From the NCBI GenBank assembly GCA_964291545.2, contig OZ219860.1:124001-188000 (forward strand): 64,000 bases of DNA, in the 5' to 3' direction. The notes under the pieces are model-generated. The model was not told where the DNA came from, ran no database searches, and worked only from the letters and a program-made list of their open reading frames with translations. The DNA is from G963667675 sp964291545. Lineage in GTDB: Bacteria > Chloroflexota > Dehalococcoidia > Lucifugimonadales > UBA3495. A program made the position numbers and the translations under genes. Of this stretch, positions 54,701-63,175 are shown piece after piece; positions within the stretch are counted from its first letter, which is position 1; each line of letters begins with the position of its first letter.

Positions 54701-57700
54701 CCGGACTTCGAGAACAAGCAGGATGCCGGAGCCAACAACGTCTACAACGTCACGGTCACGGTCACCGACAACGGCATTGACGGCGCCCGGCAGCCGTCGA
54801 CAGATTTCCGTAGCGTCTCCAAGTCCCTGGCCGTGACCGTCACTGACGTCAACGAGACGCCCACGTTGACCACCGCCCCCAGTTCCGCCTCCTTTGACGA
54901 GAACGCGACGGGAGTTGTCGCGACGTACATCGCGACGGACCCGGACGCGACGACGGGGACGATGATTTGGGACCTGATGGGCAATGACGCGGGGGACTTC
55001 AACATCACCTCGAACGTGAACGGAACGGCCGAGCTCACCTTCAAGAACTCGCCGGACTACGAGAGGCCGGACGACACCGGCAGCAATAACGTCTACGACG
55101 TGACGGTGCGGGTGAGGGACAACGGGAGCCCAAGATTGGAAGACACCCAGAACGTCGCGATCACCGTCAACGACCTCAACGAGACGCCGGTGGTCGCCGG
55201 AAACGCCGGGCCGAGCTTTGCAGAAATCGAATTCGATCATACCGCCACGGCCTCGGAACTGGTCATCGGCACGTACACCGCCACCGACGATGACAACAGC
55301 GACAACACCGGCCTCCAGACAATCACGTTTGACGTGAGCGGCACGGATGCGGCCCACTTCAGCATCGATGGAACGACCGGTGTTCTGTCGTTCAGCATTG
55401 AGCCGGACTTTGAGAACCCCTCCGACCTGGCGGACTCAAACATGATGGGCGCCTCCGACAACATGTACGAGATCGTCGTGGAGGCGGATGACGGGCAGGG
55501 CGGCACGGGCGAGGAAGAGAGTGTCGGGACGTTCACCGTCACCGTGACCGTGACCAACGTCAACGAGACGCCGGAGGTCCCGCTCGGCGTTCCTGACGAG
55601 AGCTTTGCGGAGACCGAGTGGGACGCCGATACCGCGGACCTGGACATCATGACATACGTCCCGCGAGACGAGGAGATCAGCACTCTAACCCAGTTGTCGT
55701 GGTCTCTGGCCGGCACGGACGCCGCCGACTTCCAGATCACGGAGGACTCCACAACCGGCCACGGCACGCTCAGCTTCCGGAACCGGCCAAACTATGAGGA
55801 CCCGACCGACCGCGTGAACACCGCCGAGAGCCACGCGGCCGACGACAACATGTACCAGGTCACCGTGAAGATCAGCGACGGCCCCAACACGCGGGACTAC
55901 CCGATGACCGTGACCGTCACCAACATCAACGAGACGCCGGAGTTTACGCGCGTGGTGGGCCCGGGCCTGCACGCCAACGAGATCGAGTACGACTCGGGGA
56001 CGACGGCTGCCGACATGGCTTCCATCCCCGCCACCTTTGCAAACCAGTCCTATTGGTACCCGTTCGAGGCCCGGGACGAGGAAGGGGACGACATCATATG
56101 GACCATCACCGGGGGCGACGCGGCCGACTTCGTCATCGTGGAGGCCCCCAACCCCGAGAGGCCCAACTCCGACGAACTGGCCATCGTCCGCTGGAATATC
56201 GTGCCGGACGCTGAGGACCCAATGGGTTCCGGCAATTTGGGACCTGAGATATACGTGCTCACCGTGAACGCATCCGACGGCGCCAATATGTCTGAGTATG
56301 AAATCCTCATCCAGATTAACGACGTCAACGAGAGGCCGGAGTTCACGGGGACTATCGAAACGGCGATAGCCCTCGACGAGCACGACTCAACCCTCGACGC
56401 GAGCTTCCAGGAGCCTCCCTACGCCTTCCCCACCATCGCGCAGTACACCGGGTACGACGAAGAGGGCGGCGTCACGTGGTCGCTCACGGGCACGGACTCA
56501 GGGGACTTCGAGATCGACAGCGGCGGCAACGTCACCTTTAAGGAGACGCCCAGCTTCGAGGATCCGAAGGACTCCGGTGGGGACAACGTCTACAACTTCA
56601 CCGTCGTCGTGACAGACATCCAGAGCAAGACAAACAGGCGCACGGCCATGCAGCCCGTCACCGTCACCGTCCGGGACATAGAGGAGACCGGCGTCATCAG
56701 GGTGAGCAACCTGGACCCCGTCGTGGGGGACACGATCACCTTCACGCTGACGGACCCGGACGGCGGCATCGACACGGATCCAACCGCCATCAACTGGACG
56801 CTGTGGGCGGACGGGCAGGCTCTCCCCGTCGGCAGTAGCGCCTCCACGATGCACTCGTACACCGTGGACGAGGACGACGCCGGGAAGGAGCTGCGGGCCG
56901 AGGTGACCTACTTCGACCGGCGGAACGCGGACCGCGTCTTCGCCAATCGGAAACAGTTGACGAGCGCGGACACCGCGCCCGTGGAGGCGAGCCCCCTGCC
57001 CAACGTGCCCCCCCGGTTCCGAACGGGCACCGCCCAGGCCATCGAGGAGGGGCCGGCCGGCAGGATGCTTCCGGACCGCATAACCGCCACGGACCGCGAC
57101 GGCGACAACCTGACATTTGGTATCCAGCCTGGGCAGGACGCCGCTCTCTTCGAGATCAATGCGTCCACCGGACAGATCAGGGCCGTCGGGGCGTTGGACT
57201 TCGAGACGGCGGGAACAAATGGTTTTCTGTTCTTCACCGTCACCCTGCACGACGGCAAGGGCCTCGACGTCAACGACATGGTCATCAATGACGACTCCAT
57301 CGACGCCACCGCCGTTGTATCGGTGCAGGTCATTGACATTGAAGAGGAGGGTGTCGTCACCCTCTCGAATCAGGAGCCTGAGGCGGGGACGCCGCTGACG
57401 GCGACCCTGACGGACGGCGACGGGGGCGTCACCGGCGAGAGCTGGCAATGGTGGCGGTCGCAGGACGGACGGACGGGCTGGTCGCCCATATCGGGAGCGA
57501 CCAGGAGCAGCTACACGCCCACAGTGACCGACGAGGACGCCTACCTGAGGGCCACGGTTGAGTACACCGACAGGCGCGGCGGCGGCAAGCGGGCGGAGGC
57601 AATCACCAGCCCCGTGCCCAGTGAGAACCGCCGGCCCCTCTTCCCGTCAACGGAGACAGGGCAGCGCAGCGTGGACGAAAACGCGAGGACGGGAGTGAAC

Positions 57701-60001
57701 ATCGGCGGGCCGGTGGCGGCGGAGGACCCGGAGCGGGACCGGCTGACGTACTCGCTGATGGGCACTGACGCATCCGACTTCACCATCACGAGCACGGGCC
57801 AGATACGGGTCGGATCGGGCACGACGCTGGACTTCGAGACCAAGTCCAGCTACCAGGTCACGGTGGAGGTGCACGACGGAAAGGACGGGACCGGAGCCAC
57901 GTCGACCGTTATCGACGACACGCAGGACGTGACCATCACGGTGGTGAACCTGGAAGAGCCGGGGACCGTCACGCTCACTTCAGAAACGACTACCATCCAG
58001 GCGCGGGTCCCGGTGACGGCCTCGCTGGAAGACGACGACATTCCGACCAACATAACGTGGCAATGGGCGCGCTCTCGCAGCAGCACGTCGGGATGGGCCA
58101 ACATCGCCGGGGCGACTTTACCGACGTTCACTCCGGATGACACCGACGAGGGCGGCTACGTCCGCGCAACCGCCAGCTACAACGACGGCGAGGGCTCGGG
58201 CAAGACGGCCGTCAAGGTGTCACCGCGCGTGGGACAGCCGCCGCCGGTGAACTCGGCGCCGGCGTTCCCGGCGGCGGAAAACGGCAGGCGGGAGATCGCC
58301 GAAGACGCAACCGGTGGCACGGCCGTGGGCGACCCCGTGGCGGCCACGGACTTCAACGACGACCCGCTGACGTACACGTTGAGCGGGACGGACGCGGCGC
58401 TATTCACCATCGGCGCGAACGACGGGCAGCTGCGGGTTGCGACGGGCGCGCAACTGGACTTCGAGACCAAGCGCACGCTGCGGGTCACGGTAGAGGTCAC
58501 TGACGGAGCGGACGCCCTGGGCGACCCCGACAGCGACGCGGTCGACGACCGGCAGAACGTGACCATCACCCTGACGGACGTGAACGAGGCGCCCGTCGTC
58601 ACCGGTGACGAGACGCCCAGCGTCGCCGAGAACCTGAACCGCGCCGTCGCGGCATACACCGGCACGGACCCGGAGCGTGACACGCTGACGTGGTCGGTCA
58701 GCAACAACAGATTCTGGATTTCCCAGCGGGGCCAGCTCCATTTTGCAACCCCGCCCAGCTACGAGGATGGGACAAGCTACTCGGTGACCATCACGGCTGA
58801 AGACGAGGATGGCCTGTCAGGCTCCTTGTCCGTGTCGGTCACGGTGACGGACCTGGAGGAAGCAGGCGTAGTCACCATTCAGCCCAAACGCGGGTGGGAC
58901 GGGACAAGTTTCCAGGCCGAACTGGATGACGACGACAACATCGTTGGTAGTGTCGACTGGCAATGGCAGCGTTCTTCCAACCGTTCCAGCTGGGGCGACA
59001 TTTCGGGCGCGACGTCGAACAACTATACGGCAGGGGCCGACGACGTCAACCAGTACCTGCGGGCCGTCGCCAGCTACGAGGACGACCGGGGCGGCGGCAA
59101 AGAGGATTCGGCGGCACTAGCCGGGCGAATAGCCGACTCCACCAACCGACCCGCAACGAACAATGCACCCGAGTTTTCGGACGCCACGGCCGAGCGCTCC
59201 GTCGGCCAGGGTACGGCGGCGGGCAGAAACATCGGCGGGCCCGTGCGGGCGACGGACCAGGACTCGGGCGACGTGCTCACGTACTGGTTGACAGGGACGG
59301 ACGCCGGCCTCTTCGACATCGACCCGGCGACCGGCCAACTGAAGACATGGGCCGTCCTTGACTACGACCCAGATGGAACCAACGAGTATACCGTCATCGT
59401 TAACGTCCACGACGGCTTCAACTCTTCTTACATCGCTTCAACAAGCGTGGACGCGACTATTACGGTGACCATCACCGTCACCCAGGCAGCGCAGCGGACT
59501 AGCCCTGGTGGCGGAGGAGGAGGTACGGGCACCACCGCACCACCACCGCCACCACCGCCACCGCCGCCACCGCCGCAGTTTGTCGACGGCTCCCGGACGA
59601 CACGTTCGCTCACCGTCACCGCGCAGCCCGACGACGCCGTGGGCGACCCCGTCGCCGCAACGCACCCCAACAACGAAGACGTGACCTACACGCTGGGCGG
59701 GGACGACGCCGACGCCTTCACCGTCGACGCAGAGACGGGCCAGGTGCACCTTGGCGAGGACGTGACTCTCGCGGCGGGGCAGACGTACACGGTCAACGTG
59801 ACGGCATCGGGCGAGTCCGGGACCGGCGCCCTGATCATCGTGGACATCGAAGTGGTGGCGGACCCGGCAGACCCGTACGACCTGAACGGCGACGGCGCCA
59901 TTGGAAAGGAAGAGGTCGTCAAAGCGGTCTTCGCCTACTTCGCCGGAGTTATCGAGAAGGAAACCGTGGTGGAATTGCTGGAACGTTACTTCGCGGCGTA
60001 A
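51770..60001 (+). CDS. Giant secreted cadherin-type repeat protein with EF-hand tail (2743 residues)
   Basis: A probable calcium-dependent adhesin. A 34-residue basic leader precedes a signal segment (SLLAILSLAALGILASLFLL, cleavage after ARAQ). First comes a SwmB-like domain (TSLVLIYGELLNE). Then there are many cadherin-like units with F-x-ENT/EN, AxDxD and DVNE/DVND linkers, for example NVNDVNDEP. Interspersed are Ig-like units with WQW-x-RS, SGAT-x-x-xYTP and YLRA (near residues 520-600, 720-800 and 1870-1950, and more). Near 2590 a Gly run and a Pro run form a linker before a last cadherin-like unit. The C terminus DPYDLNGDGAIGKEEVVKA is an EF-hand/dockerin-like motif. The membrane-anchored small gene follows after 37 bases. 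Confidence 0.9.
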   Translation: MALPQIEGSSSSPNAPLPQSQWHLGPVRRHWSRSLLAILSLAALGILASLFLLQSPHARAQEDVTAPLLLAANVDGTSLVLIYGELLNESSTPATSDFTVDIGGTDYTPSGVAVLGAEVALTLSTGAASGDTVTLDYTAGTNPVEDPAGNDAQDLTSWSVTNHTGATNDRPEFSSDTITISVDENTPMSTAFGDPVAATDDDTGDTLAYQLNSPATPTFVIDTSTGQISVFNMPDFETRSSYVAPMYVRDSKTPTGDADTQWDDSIKVTINVNDVNDEPTIAGDIAPDVDENTTTVGTYTVSDPDPGDTHTWSIDSDTSVEENRDGALFEIGSTSGVLSFKNAPDYETPGSMATTPDNQYLVTIEVTDNGSPAMNATLEVAIDVLDVNEPPDITTTGSSHTSISKPEGTHTTEILATYAANDPENNTLTWTLSGADASDFTITRNSDGEGVLKFQHLTDFESPSDTGGNNIFDVTVEVKDTSGSAVDDDIDVTVAITNIEEPGRVTLPGTVTAGSEVTATLTDPDGTTSSESWQWSRSDTPGGTFTPISGATSKPYTPVAADVGKYLKAKADYTDPHGSGKSATSAASSQVGAGNVDPSFSATTATRSVPENSGANVDVGNAVAATPGDSDTLHYWLTGTDASSFDIVSTSGQIQTKSGITYNFESKSSYSVTVNVSDSKDAAGNDDSNSVDDTIAVTINLSNVDEAGTVTIMGNESGGETLTASVTDIDGTVSSLSWRWARGDSAAGPFTNISGATSSTYTTVAADVTKYLRATASYTDPEDSGKSANAVTGQIGASNVEPSFSSMTATRSVAENNLAGVHVGAVVSATPGDSDPLHYTLSGPDASSFDIVATSGQIRTNSTGYDYETKSSYTVTVNASDSKDAAGNDDSNSVDDSITVTINLLDVNERPAITTTTTAVSVAENQTSVLTYAATDVDDNGETTDADNALTWSVETADDGAFFDINSSSGALTFKNAPDFENKQDAGANNVYNVTVTVTDNGIDGARQPSTDFRSVSKSLAVTVTDVNETPTLTTAPSSASFDENATGVVATYIATDPDATTGTMIWDLMGNDAGDFNITSNVNGTAELTFKNSPDYERPDDTGSNNVYDVTVRVRDNGSPRLEDTQNVAITVNDLNETPVVAGNAGPSFAEIEFDHTATASELVIGTYTATDDDNSDNTGLQTITFDVSGTDAAHFSIDGTTGVLSFSIEPDFENPSDLADSNMMGASDNMYEIVVEADDGQGGTGEEESVGTFTVTVTVTNVNETPEVPLGVPDESFAETEWDADTADLDIMTYVPRDEEISTLTQLSWSLAGTDAADFQITEDSTTGHGTLSFRNRPNYEDPTDRVNTAESHAADDNMYQVTVKISDGPNTRDYPMTVTVTNINETPEFTRVVGPGLHANEIEYDSGTTAADMASIPATFANQSYWYPFEARDEEGDDIIWTITGGDAADFVIVEAPNPERPNSDELAIVRWNIVPDAEDPMGSGNLGPEIYVLTVNASDGANMSEYEILIQINDVNERPEFTGTIETAIALDEHDSTLDASFQEPPYAFPTIAQYTGYDEEGGVTWSLTGTDSGDFEIDSGGNVTFKETPSFEDPKDSGGDNVYNFTVVVTDIQSKTNRRTAMQPVTVTVRDIEETGVIRVSNLDPVVGDTITFTLTDPDGGIDTDPTAINWTLWADGQALPVGSSASTMHSYTVDEDDAGKELRAEVTYFDRRNADRVFANRKQLTSADTAPVEASPLPNVPPRFRTGTAQAIEEGPAGRMLPDRITATDRDGDNLTFGIQPGQDAALFEINASTGQIRAVGALDFETAGTNGFLFFTVTLHDGKGLDVNDMVINDDSIDATAVVSVQVIDIEEEGVVTLSNQEPEAGTPLTATLTDGDGGVTGESWQWWRSQDGRTGWSPISGATRSSYTPTVTDEDAYLRATVEYTDRRGGGKRAEAITSPVPSENRRPLFPSTETGQRSVDENARTGVNIGGPVAAEDPERDRLTYSLMGTDASDFTITSTGQIRVGSGTTLDFETKSSYQVTVEVHDGKDGTGATSTVIDDTQDVTITVVNLEEPGTVTLTSETTTIQARVPVTASLEDDDIPTNITWQWARSRSSTSGWANIAGATLPTFTPDDTDEGGYVRATASYNDGEGSGKTAVKVSPRVGQPPPVNSAPAFPAAENGRREIAEDATGGTAVGDPVAATDFNDDPLTYTLSGTDAALFTIGANDGQLRVATGAQLDFETKRTLRVTVEVTDGADALGDPDSDAVDDRQNVTITLTDVNEAPVVTGDETPSVAENLNRAVAAYTGTDPERDTLTWSVSNNRFWISQRGQLHFATPPSYEDGTSYSVTITAEDEDGLSGSLSVSVTVTDLEEAGVVTIQPKRGWDGTSFQAELDDDDNIVGSVDWQWQRSSNRSSWGDISGATSNNYTAGADDVNQYLRAVASYEDDRGGGKEDSAALAGRIADSTNRPATNNAPEFSDATAERSVGQGTAAGRNIGGPVRATDQDSGDVLTYWLTGTDAGLFDIDPATGQLKTWAVLDYDPDGTNEYTVIVNVHDGFNSSYIASTSVDATITVTITVTQAAQRTSPGGGGGGTGTTAPPPPPPPPPPPPQFVDGSRTTRSLTVTAQPDDAVGDPVAATHPNNEDVTYTLGGDDADAFTVDAETGQVHLGEDVTLAAGQTYTVNVTASGESGTGALIIVDIEVVADPADPYDLNGDGAIGKEEVVKAVFAYFAGVIEKETVVELLERYFAA
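59503..59578 (+). repeat. Gly/Pro codon run linker
   Basis: GGAGGAGGAGG followed by a run of CCACCG/CCGCCA codons. It encodes polyglycine and then about twelve prolines between the repeat region and the last domain of the giant protein. It is a likely site of slippage. Confidence 0.8.
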
Positions 60002-60038
60002 CGAGTTGCAGCGGCGCGTTCAGTCGATAGGAGGACTC

Positions 60039-60896
60039 TTGATCAGGACGAATCTGGCAGCCATTGCCGCGCTGGCCATCATCGCCTCGGTGGGCATCGC
60101 GGCGCTGCTGGCCCAACCCGGCGCCGTCGAGACGCAGTCGCACAGCGCTACCCGATCCTTCGCGGCTGACCGGGCCGCCCCCGGCAGTGAGGTCGAGATA
60201 ACCATCACCCCGGGGAACCTCGGCGGGTTCGGCCAGGTGGAGGAGACGCTGCCGGAGGGATTCACCTTCGTCCGCTCCAGCCTTGACGAGTTCCAGGTGA
60301 GTGTGACCGGGCAGACCGTGCTTTTCACCCTCATCAGCGGCGACAGTTTTACCTATGTGGTCACCGCTCCAGCCAGGGAGGGCCAATACACCTTCTCCGG
60401 CATCGTCAGAAACTCGGACAGGGTTGAACAGACCATCGAAGGCCGGACCACCCTGCGAATCGGGCCTGAGCCCACGCCGGAGCCGACGCCCACACCCACG
60501 CTGGAGCCGACGCCCACACCCACGCCGGAGCCGACGCCCACACCCACGCCGGAGCCGACGCCCACACCCACGCCGGAGCCGACGCCCACGCCCACGCCGG
60601 AGCCGACACCCACACCCACGCCGGAGCCGACGCCCACACCCACGCCGGAGCCGACACCCACATCAACGCCGGAGCCGACACCCACATCAACGCCGGAGCC
60701 GACGCCCACGCCCACGCCGGAGCCGACACCCACACCAACGCCGGAGCCCACGCCTACTCCGGAACCCATACCTTCTCAGCCAGAGGAGTCGGGCCGGACG
60801 GGTGGAATTCCCGGCTGGGTTCCCGCACTCCTAATCGGCCTGGCGATTGTTGCCCTCATAGGCGGCTTGATCATCTTTAGACGGCACCGAAGATAG
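60039..60896 (+). CDS. Membrane-anchored Thr-Pro-Glu repeat protein
   Basis: 285 residues. The start is TTG 60039 with AGGAGG at the right distance; a longer frame from 59901 lies inside the giant gene. An N-terminal signal (LAAIAALAIIASVGIAALLA) precedes a small beta domain of about 110 residues (APGSEVEITITPGNLGGFG, then LPEGFTFV). A stalk of about seventeen PTPTPE units follows, and then a C-terminal membrane segment (GWVPALLIGLAIVALIGGLII) and the basic stop FRRHRR. It looks like a stalked surface protein, perhaps an anchor for the giant protein encoded just upstream. Confidence 0.85.
   Translation: MIRTNLAAIAALAIIASVGIAALLAQPGAVETQSHSATRSFAADRAAPGSEVEITITPGNLGGFGQVEETLPEGFTFVRSSLDEFQVSVTGQTVLFTLISGDSFTYVVTAPAREGQYTFSGIVRNSDRVEQTIEGRTTLRIGPEPTPEPTPTPTLEPTPTPTPEPTPTPTPEPTPTPTPEPTPTPTPEPTPTPTPEPTPTPTPEPTPTSTPEPTPTSTPEPTPTPTPEPTPTPTPEPTPTPEPIPSQPEESGRTGGIPGWVPALLIGLAIVALIGGLIIFRRHRR
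60470..60775 (+). repeat. Tandem 18-bp coding repeat (PTPTPE)
   Basis: An 18-base unit of the type ACGCCGGAGCCGACGCCC repeated about seventeen times with silent changes and a few Thr-Ser substitutions. It encodes the stalk of the anchored protein. Confidence 0.85.
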
Positions 60897-61021
60897 GTGG
60901 TTCGGTGGAGAGTCGACAACAAGGGTCAATGGGACGCCGAGGATAGCCGATAGGCGTGATACAGGATGGCCGAAAGGGTATGGAAAGAAAGGCACGGATG
61001 CCTGATCTAGATTGGTGAGAG

Positions 61022-61572
61022 GTGTCGGAGATGTTGGTAAAGCCCCGTAGAGTGCGAAAAGGTCTAGTCATTGTGAATACCGGGGAGGGCAAGGGAAAGA
61101 CGACGGCTGCCCTGGGAGTGATCTTTCGCGCTTGGGGCAGGGACTTCCGAGTCAGGATGTTCCAGTTCATCAAGCATACATCCGCGAGGTTCGGTGAACA
61201 TCGGGCAGCTGAGAGGTTGGACATTCAAATTGAGGCCCTGGGAGATGGCTGCACCCGGAGTTCGAACGATTTAGGTAAGTCAATCGCACTGGCTAAGGAG
61301 CAGTGGGACCGCTGCAAGCACTCGATACTCAGCGGCAATGAAGAGATCGTCGTTCTGGACGAGTTCACTTACCCCATGCATTATGGGTGGGTGCCCGTTG
61401 CCGACGTTGTCGATACCCTCAAGCGAAGGCCCGAAACGATGCACGTTATCATCACCGGTAGATATGCCCCCAGGAACTGGTTGATTGTGCAGACTTGGTC
61501 ACTGAAATGAGGTCGATCAAACATCCCTACCATGATCAGGGCGTTAAGGCCCAACTTGGAATCGAGCTATAG
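61022..61572 (+). pseudogene. cobO: Cob(I)yrinic acid a,c-diamide adenosyltransferase, frameshifted
   Basis: A CobA/CobO/BtuR-type enzyme that adenosylates corrinoids. The P-loop NTGEGKGKTTAALG, VRMFQFIKHTS, VVLDEFTYPMHYGWV and HVIITGRYAPR are all typical. The reading frame then runs into a stop at 61510 after a foreign tail. In the +1-shifted frame the sequence goes on as LVDCADLVTEM and IKHPYHDQGVKAQLGIEL, the usual C terminus, up to TAG 61570-61572. One base is missing around 61471-61478, where AGG-GAA-CTG is expected. It is either a recent inactivation or a sequencing error. Starts are GTG 61022 or ATG 61031. Confidence 0.85.
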
Positions 61573-61746
61573 CGATATATCGGCAGGTCATTGCTTATCC
61601 TGAAGGGCCGGCTTGGTGTGCTTCCTCAAGGACCGGCCGGCGAACCAGCAGGAAGGCGCTATGGCGGTCTCATTCGTAGTCGAGCCCACGCCGGATCAGC
61701 CCGAGTGGGATTTTCCGGGCCCCTTTCTCGACGGCCGCCTACAGGC

Positions 61747-61775
61747 TTGACAGGCCTGTAACGCCGCTATACCAT
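61747..61775 (+). promoter_or_regulatory. Promoter of the cobalamin-controlled operon
   Basis: A perfect TTGACA, 17-base spacer, TACCAT. Transcription would begin near 61782, just before the riboswitch. Confidence 0.7.
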
Positions 61776-61794
61776 TCTCGCTGTCAATAACATA

Positions 61795-61965
61795 TAACCA
61801 CTGCCCGTTCAGGTTCCCATATAGGGAGAATAGGGAAGGCGGTGAGAAGCCGCCGCGGTAGCGCCACTGTAAGCGGGATTAGTGCCGGAGCCCACTGTCG
61901 GAACACCGATTGGGAAGGGCCCGGCGGACCCAGTCCACCCGCAAGCCAGGAGACCTGCCTGAATG
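61795..61965 (+). promoter_or_regulatory. Cobalamin riboswitch
   Basis: Carries the conserved core: GGGAAGGCGGTGAGAAGCCG, then GCGCCACTGTAAGCGGG (GCCACTG at 61863-61869), a second GGGAAGGG, and the B12 box GCAAGCCAGGAGACCTGCC at 61941-61959. It binds a cobalamin and controls the permease gene downstream, normally turning it off when B12 is plentiful. The 222 bases between cobO and this element hold no gene, only the promoter. Confidence 0.95.
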
Positions 61966-62039
61966 GGAGGTGACTACTCTCCGCACTAGAGAGGGTCCCT
62001 TGGCTGACGGGCATAAGTCCCGAGCAAAGCGAAAGCCAG

Positions 62040-62073
62040 CACCTCCAGCGGAGAGCCGCCGGAGGTGTTTTTC
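62040..62073 (+). terminator. Riboswitch expression platform: terminator that holds the ribosome-binding site
   Basis: CACCTCC (62040-62046) pairs with GGAGGTG (62061-62067). The inner GCGG/CCGC is closed by the loop AGAG, and TTTTTCTT follows. The 3' arm is also the Shine-Dalgarno of the permease. A second GGAGGTG at 61966-61972 could pair with CACCTCC instead and free both transcription and translation. Confidence 0.85.
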
Positions 62074-63150
62074 TTGAAGGCAGTTGGACTTGCCACCCTG
62101 CGCGGGTACCGCCAGGCGGGAGTTGCCCCCCGACTGGCCATCGGCCTGTCCGTCTTCGTCCCGCTCATCCTGGCTGCGGCTTTGGTTTCGTTAAGCCTGG
62201 GGCCGGTCGAAATCCCAGCCGGCCGCGTCGCCTCCATTATTCTGGCCCACGCCAGTCTCGATTTTTCGGGATTCGCCCGCACCGAACAGCTGGTCGTCGA
62301 GCAGATAAGGCTTCCCAGGATCCTGGTGGGGGCTATTGTAGGCGCCGCCCTGGCGGTGGCCGGGGCGACGATGCAGGGACTGTTCCGCAACCCCATGGCC
62401 GACCCTGGGATTATTGGAGTATCAGCAGGCGGCGCCGTGGGGGCAGTTGTAGCTATTGCCACAGGGCTGACGGGCCTCTTCTTTCTTGCACTGCCCGCGT
62501 TCGCGTTCCTAGGCGCCATGGCGGCCTCTTTCCTGGTCTATGGCATCGCCGCGGTTGGCGGGCGCTTCTCCATGGCCACCCTTTTGCTCGCAGGCGTCGC
62601 CGTCAACGCGTTCCTGGGAGCCATCGTCTCCGCAATAATCATCCTTCTCCCCGATAACGAAGCCCTGCGGGAGATTCTATTCTGGCTTGCAGGTGGATTG
62701 GACTCCCGGTCCTGGGAACACGTCCGGATCGCCTCGCCCCTGATAGTGGGCGGCATCGCCGTAATTCTACTGATGACGCGCGACCTCAACCTGCTGATGC
62801 TGGGCGACGACGAGGCCCGGTCAATGGGGGTCCGCGTGGGTTTCACGCGGCCCGTCCTCCTGGCGGCGGCGGCGTTGATCACCGGCTCAGCCGTGGCGGT
62901 GAGCGGAACAATCGCCTTCGTAGGCTTGGTGACGCCCCACATGCTCCGCTTGGTTCTAGGGCCGGACCACCGTGTGCTGGTTCCCATGAGCGCAGCGGGA
63001 GGAGCGGTATTCGTCATCGTGGCCGACACGGTGGCCAGGACCATCATTCAGCCCGCCGAGTTCCGCGTCGGCATTCTTACTGCATTCGTCGGCGCGCCCT
63101 TCTTCATCCTGTTGCTGATCAAAAACAAGCGTCAGGTCTACTCCCTGTGA
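62074..63150 (+). CDS. BtuC/FecCD-type ABC transporter permease (probable B12 importer)
   Basis: 358 residues with about ten membrane helices, the membrane part of a corrinoid or siderophore importer. Family motifs are RLPRILVGAIVGAALAVAGATMQGLFRNPMADPGIIGVSAG (split here by its repeats of Gly and Ala), FWLAGGLDSRSWEH, GDDEARSMGVRV (the coupling region) and GTIAFVGLVTPHMLRLVLGPDHR. The riboswitch argues for vitamin B12 as substrate. I favour TTG 62074, eight bases after GGAGG; GTG 62065 lies inside the terminator stem. The substrate-binding gene follows after 25 bases. Confidence 0.9.
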   Translation: MKAVGLATLRGYRQAGVAPRLAIGLSVFVPLILAAALVSLSLGPVEIPAGRVASIILAHASLDFSGFARTEQLVVEQIRLPRILVGAIVGAALAVAGATMQGLFRNPMADPGIIGVSAGGAVGAVVAIATGLTGLFFLALPAFAFLGAMAASFLVYGIAAVGGRFSMATLLLAGVAVNAFLGAIVSAIIILLPDNEALREILFWLAGGLDSRSWEHVRIASPLIVGGIAVILLMTRDLNLLMLGDDEARSMGVRVGFTRPVLLAAAALITGSAVAVSGTIAFVGLVTPHMLRLVLGPDHRVLVPMSAAGGAVFVIVADTVARTIIQPAEFRVGILTAFVGAPFFILLLIKNKRQVYSL

Positions 63151-63175
63151 TGTGCAACAACCGAAAGGAGTTAAC

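Noticed and set aside
59901..60038. The upstream extension of the anchored protein frame
   Set aside because: It lies inside the end of the giant gene, and the AGGAGG-TTG at 60039 places a signal peptide at the N terminus.
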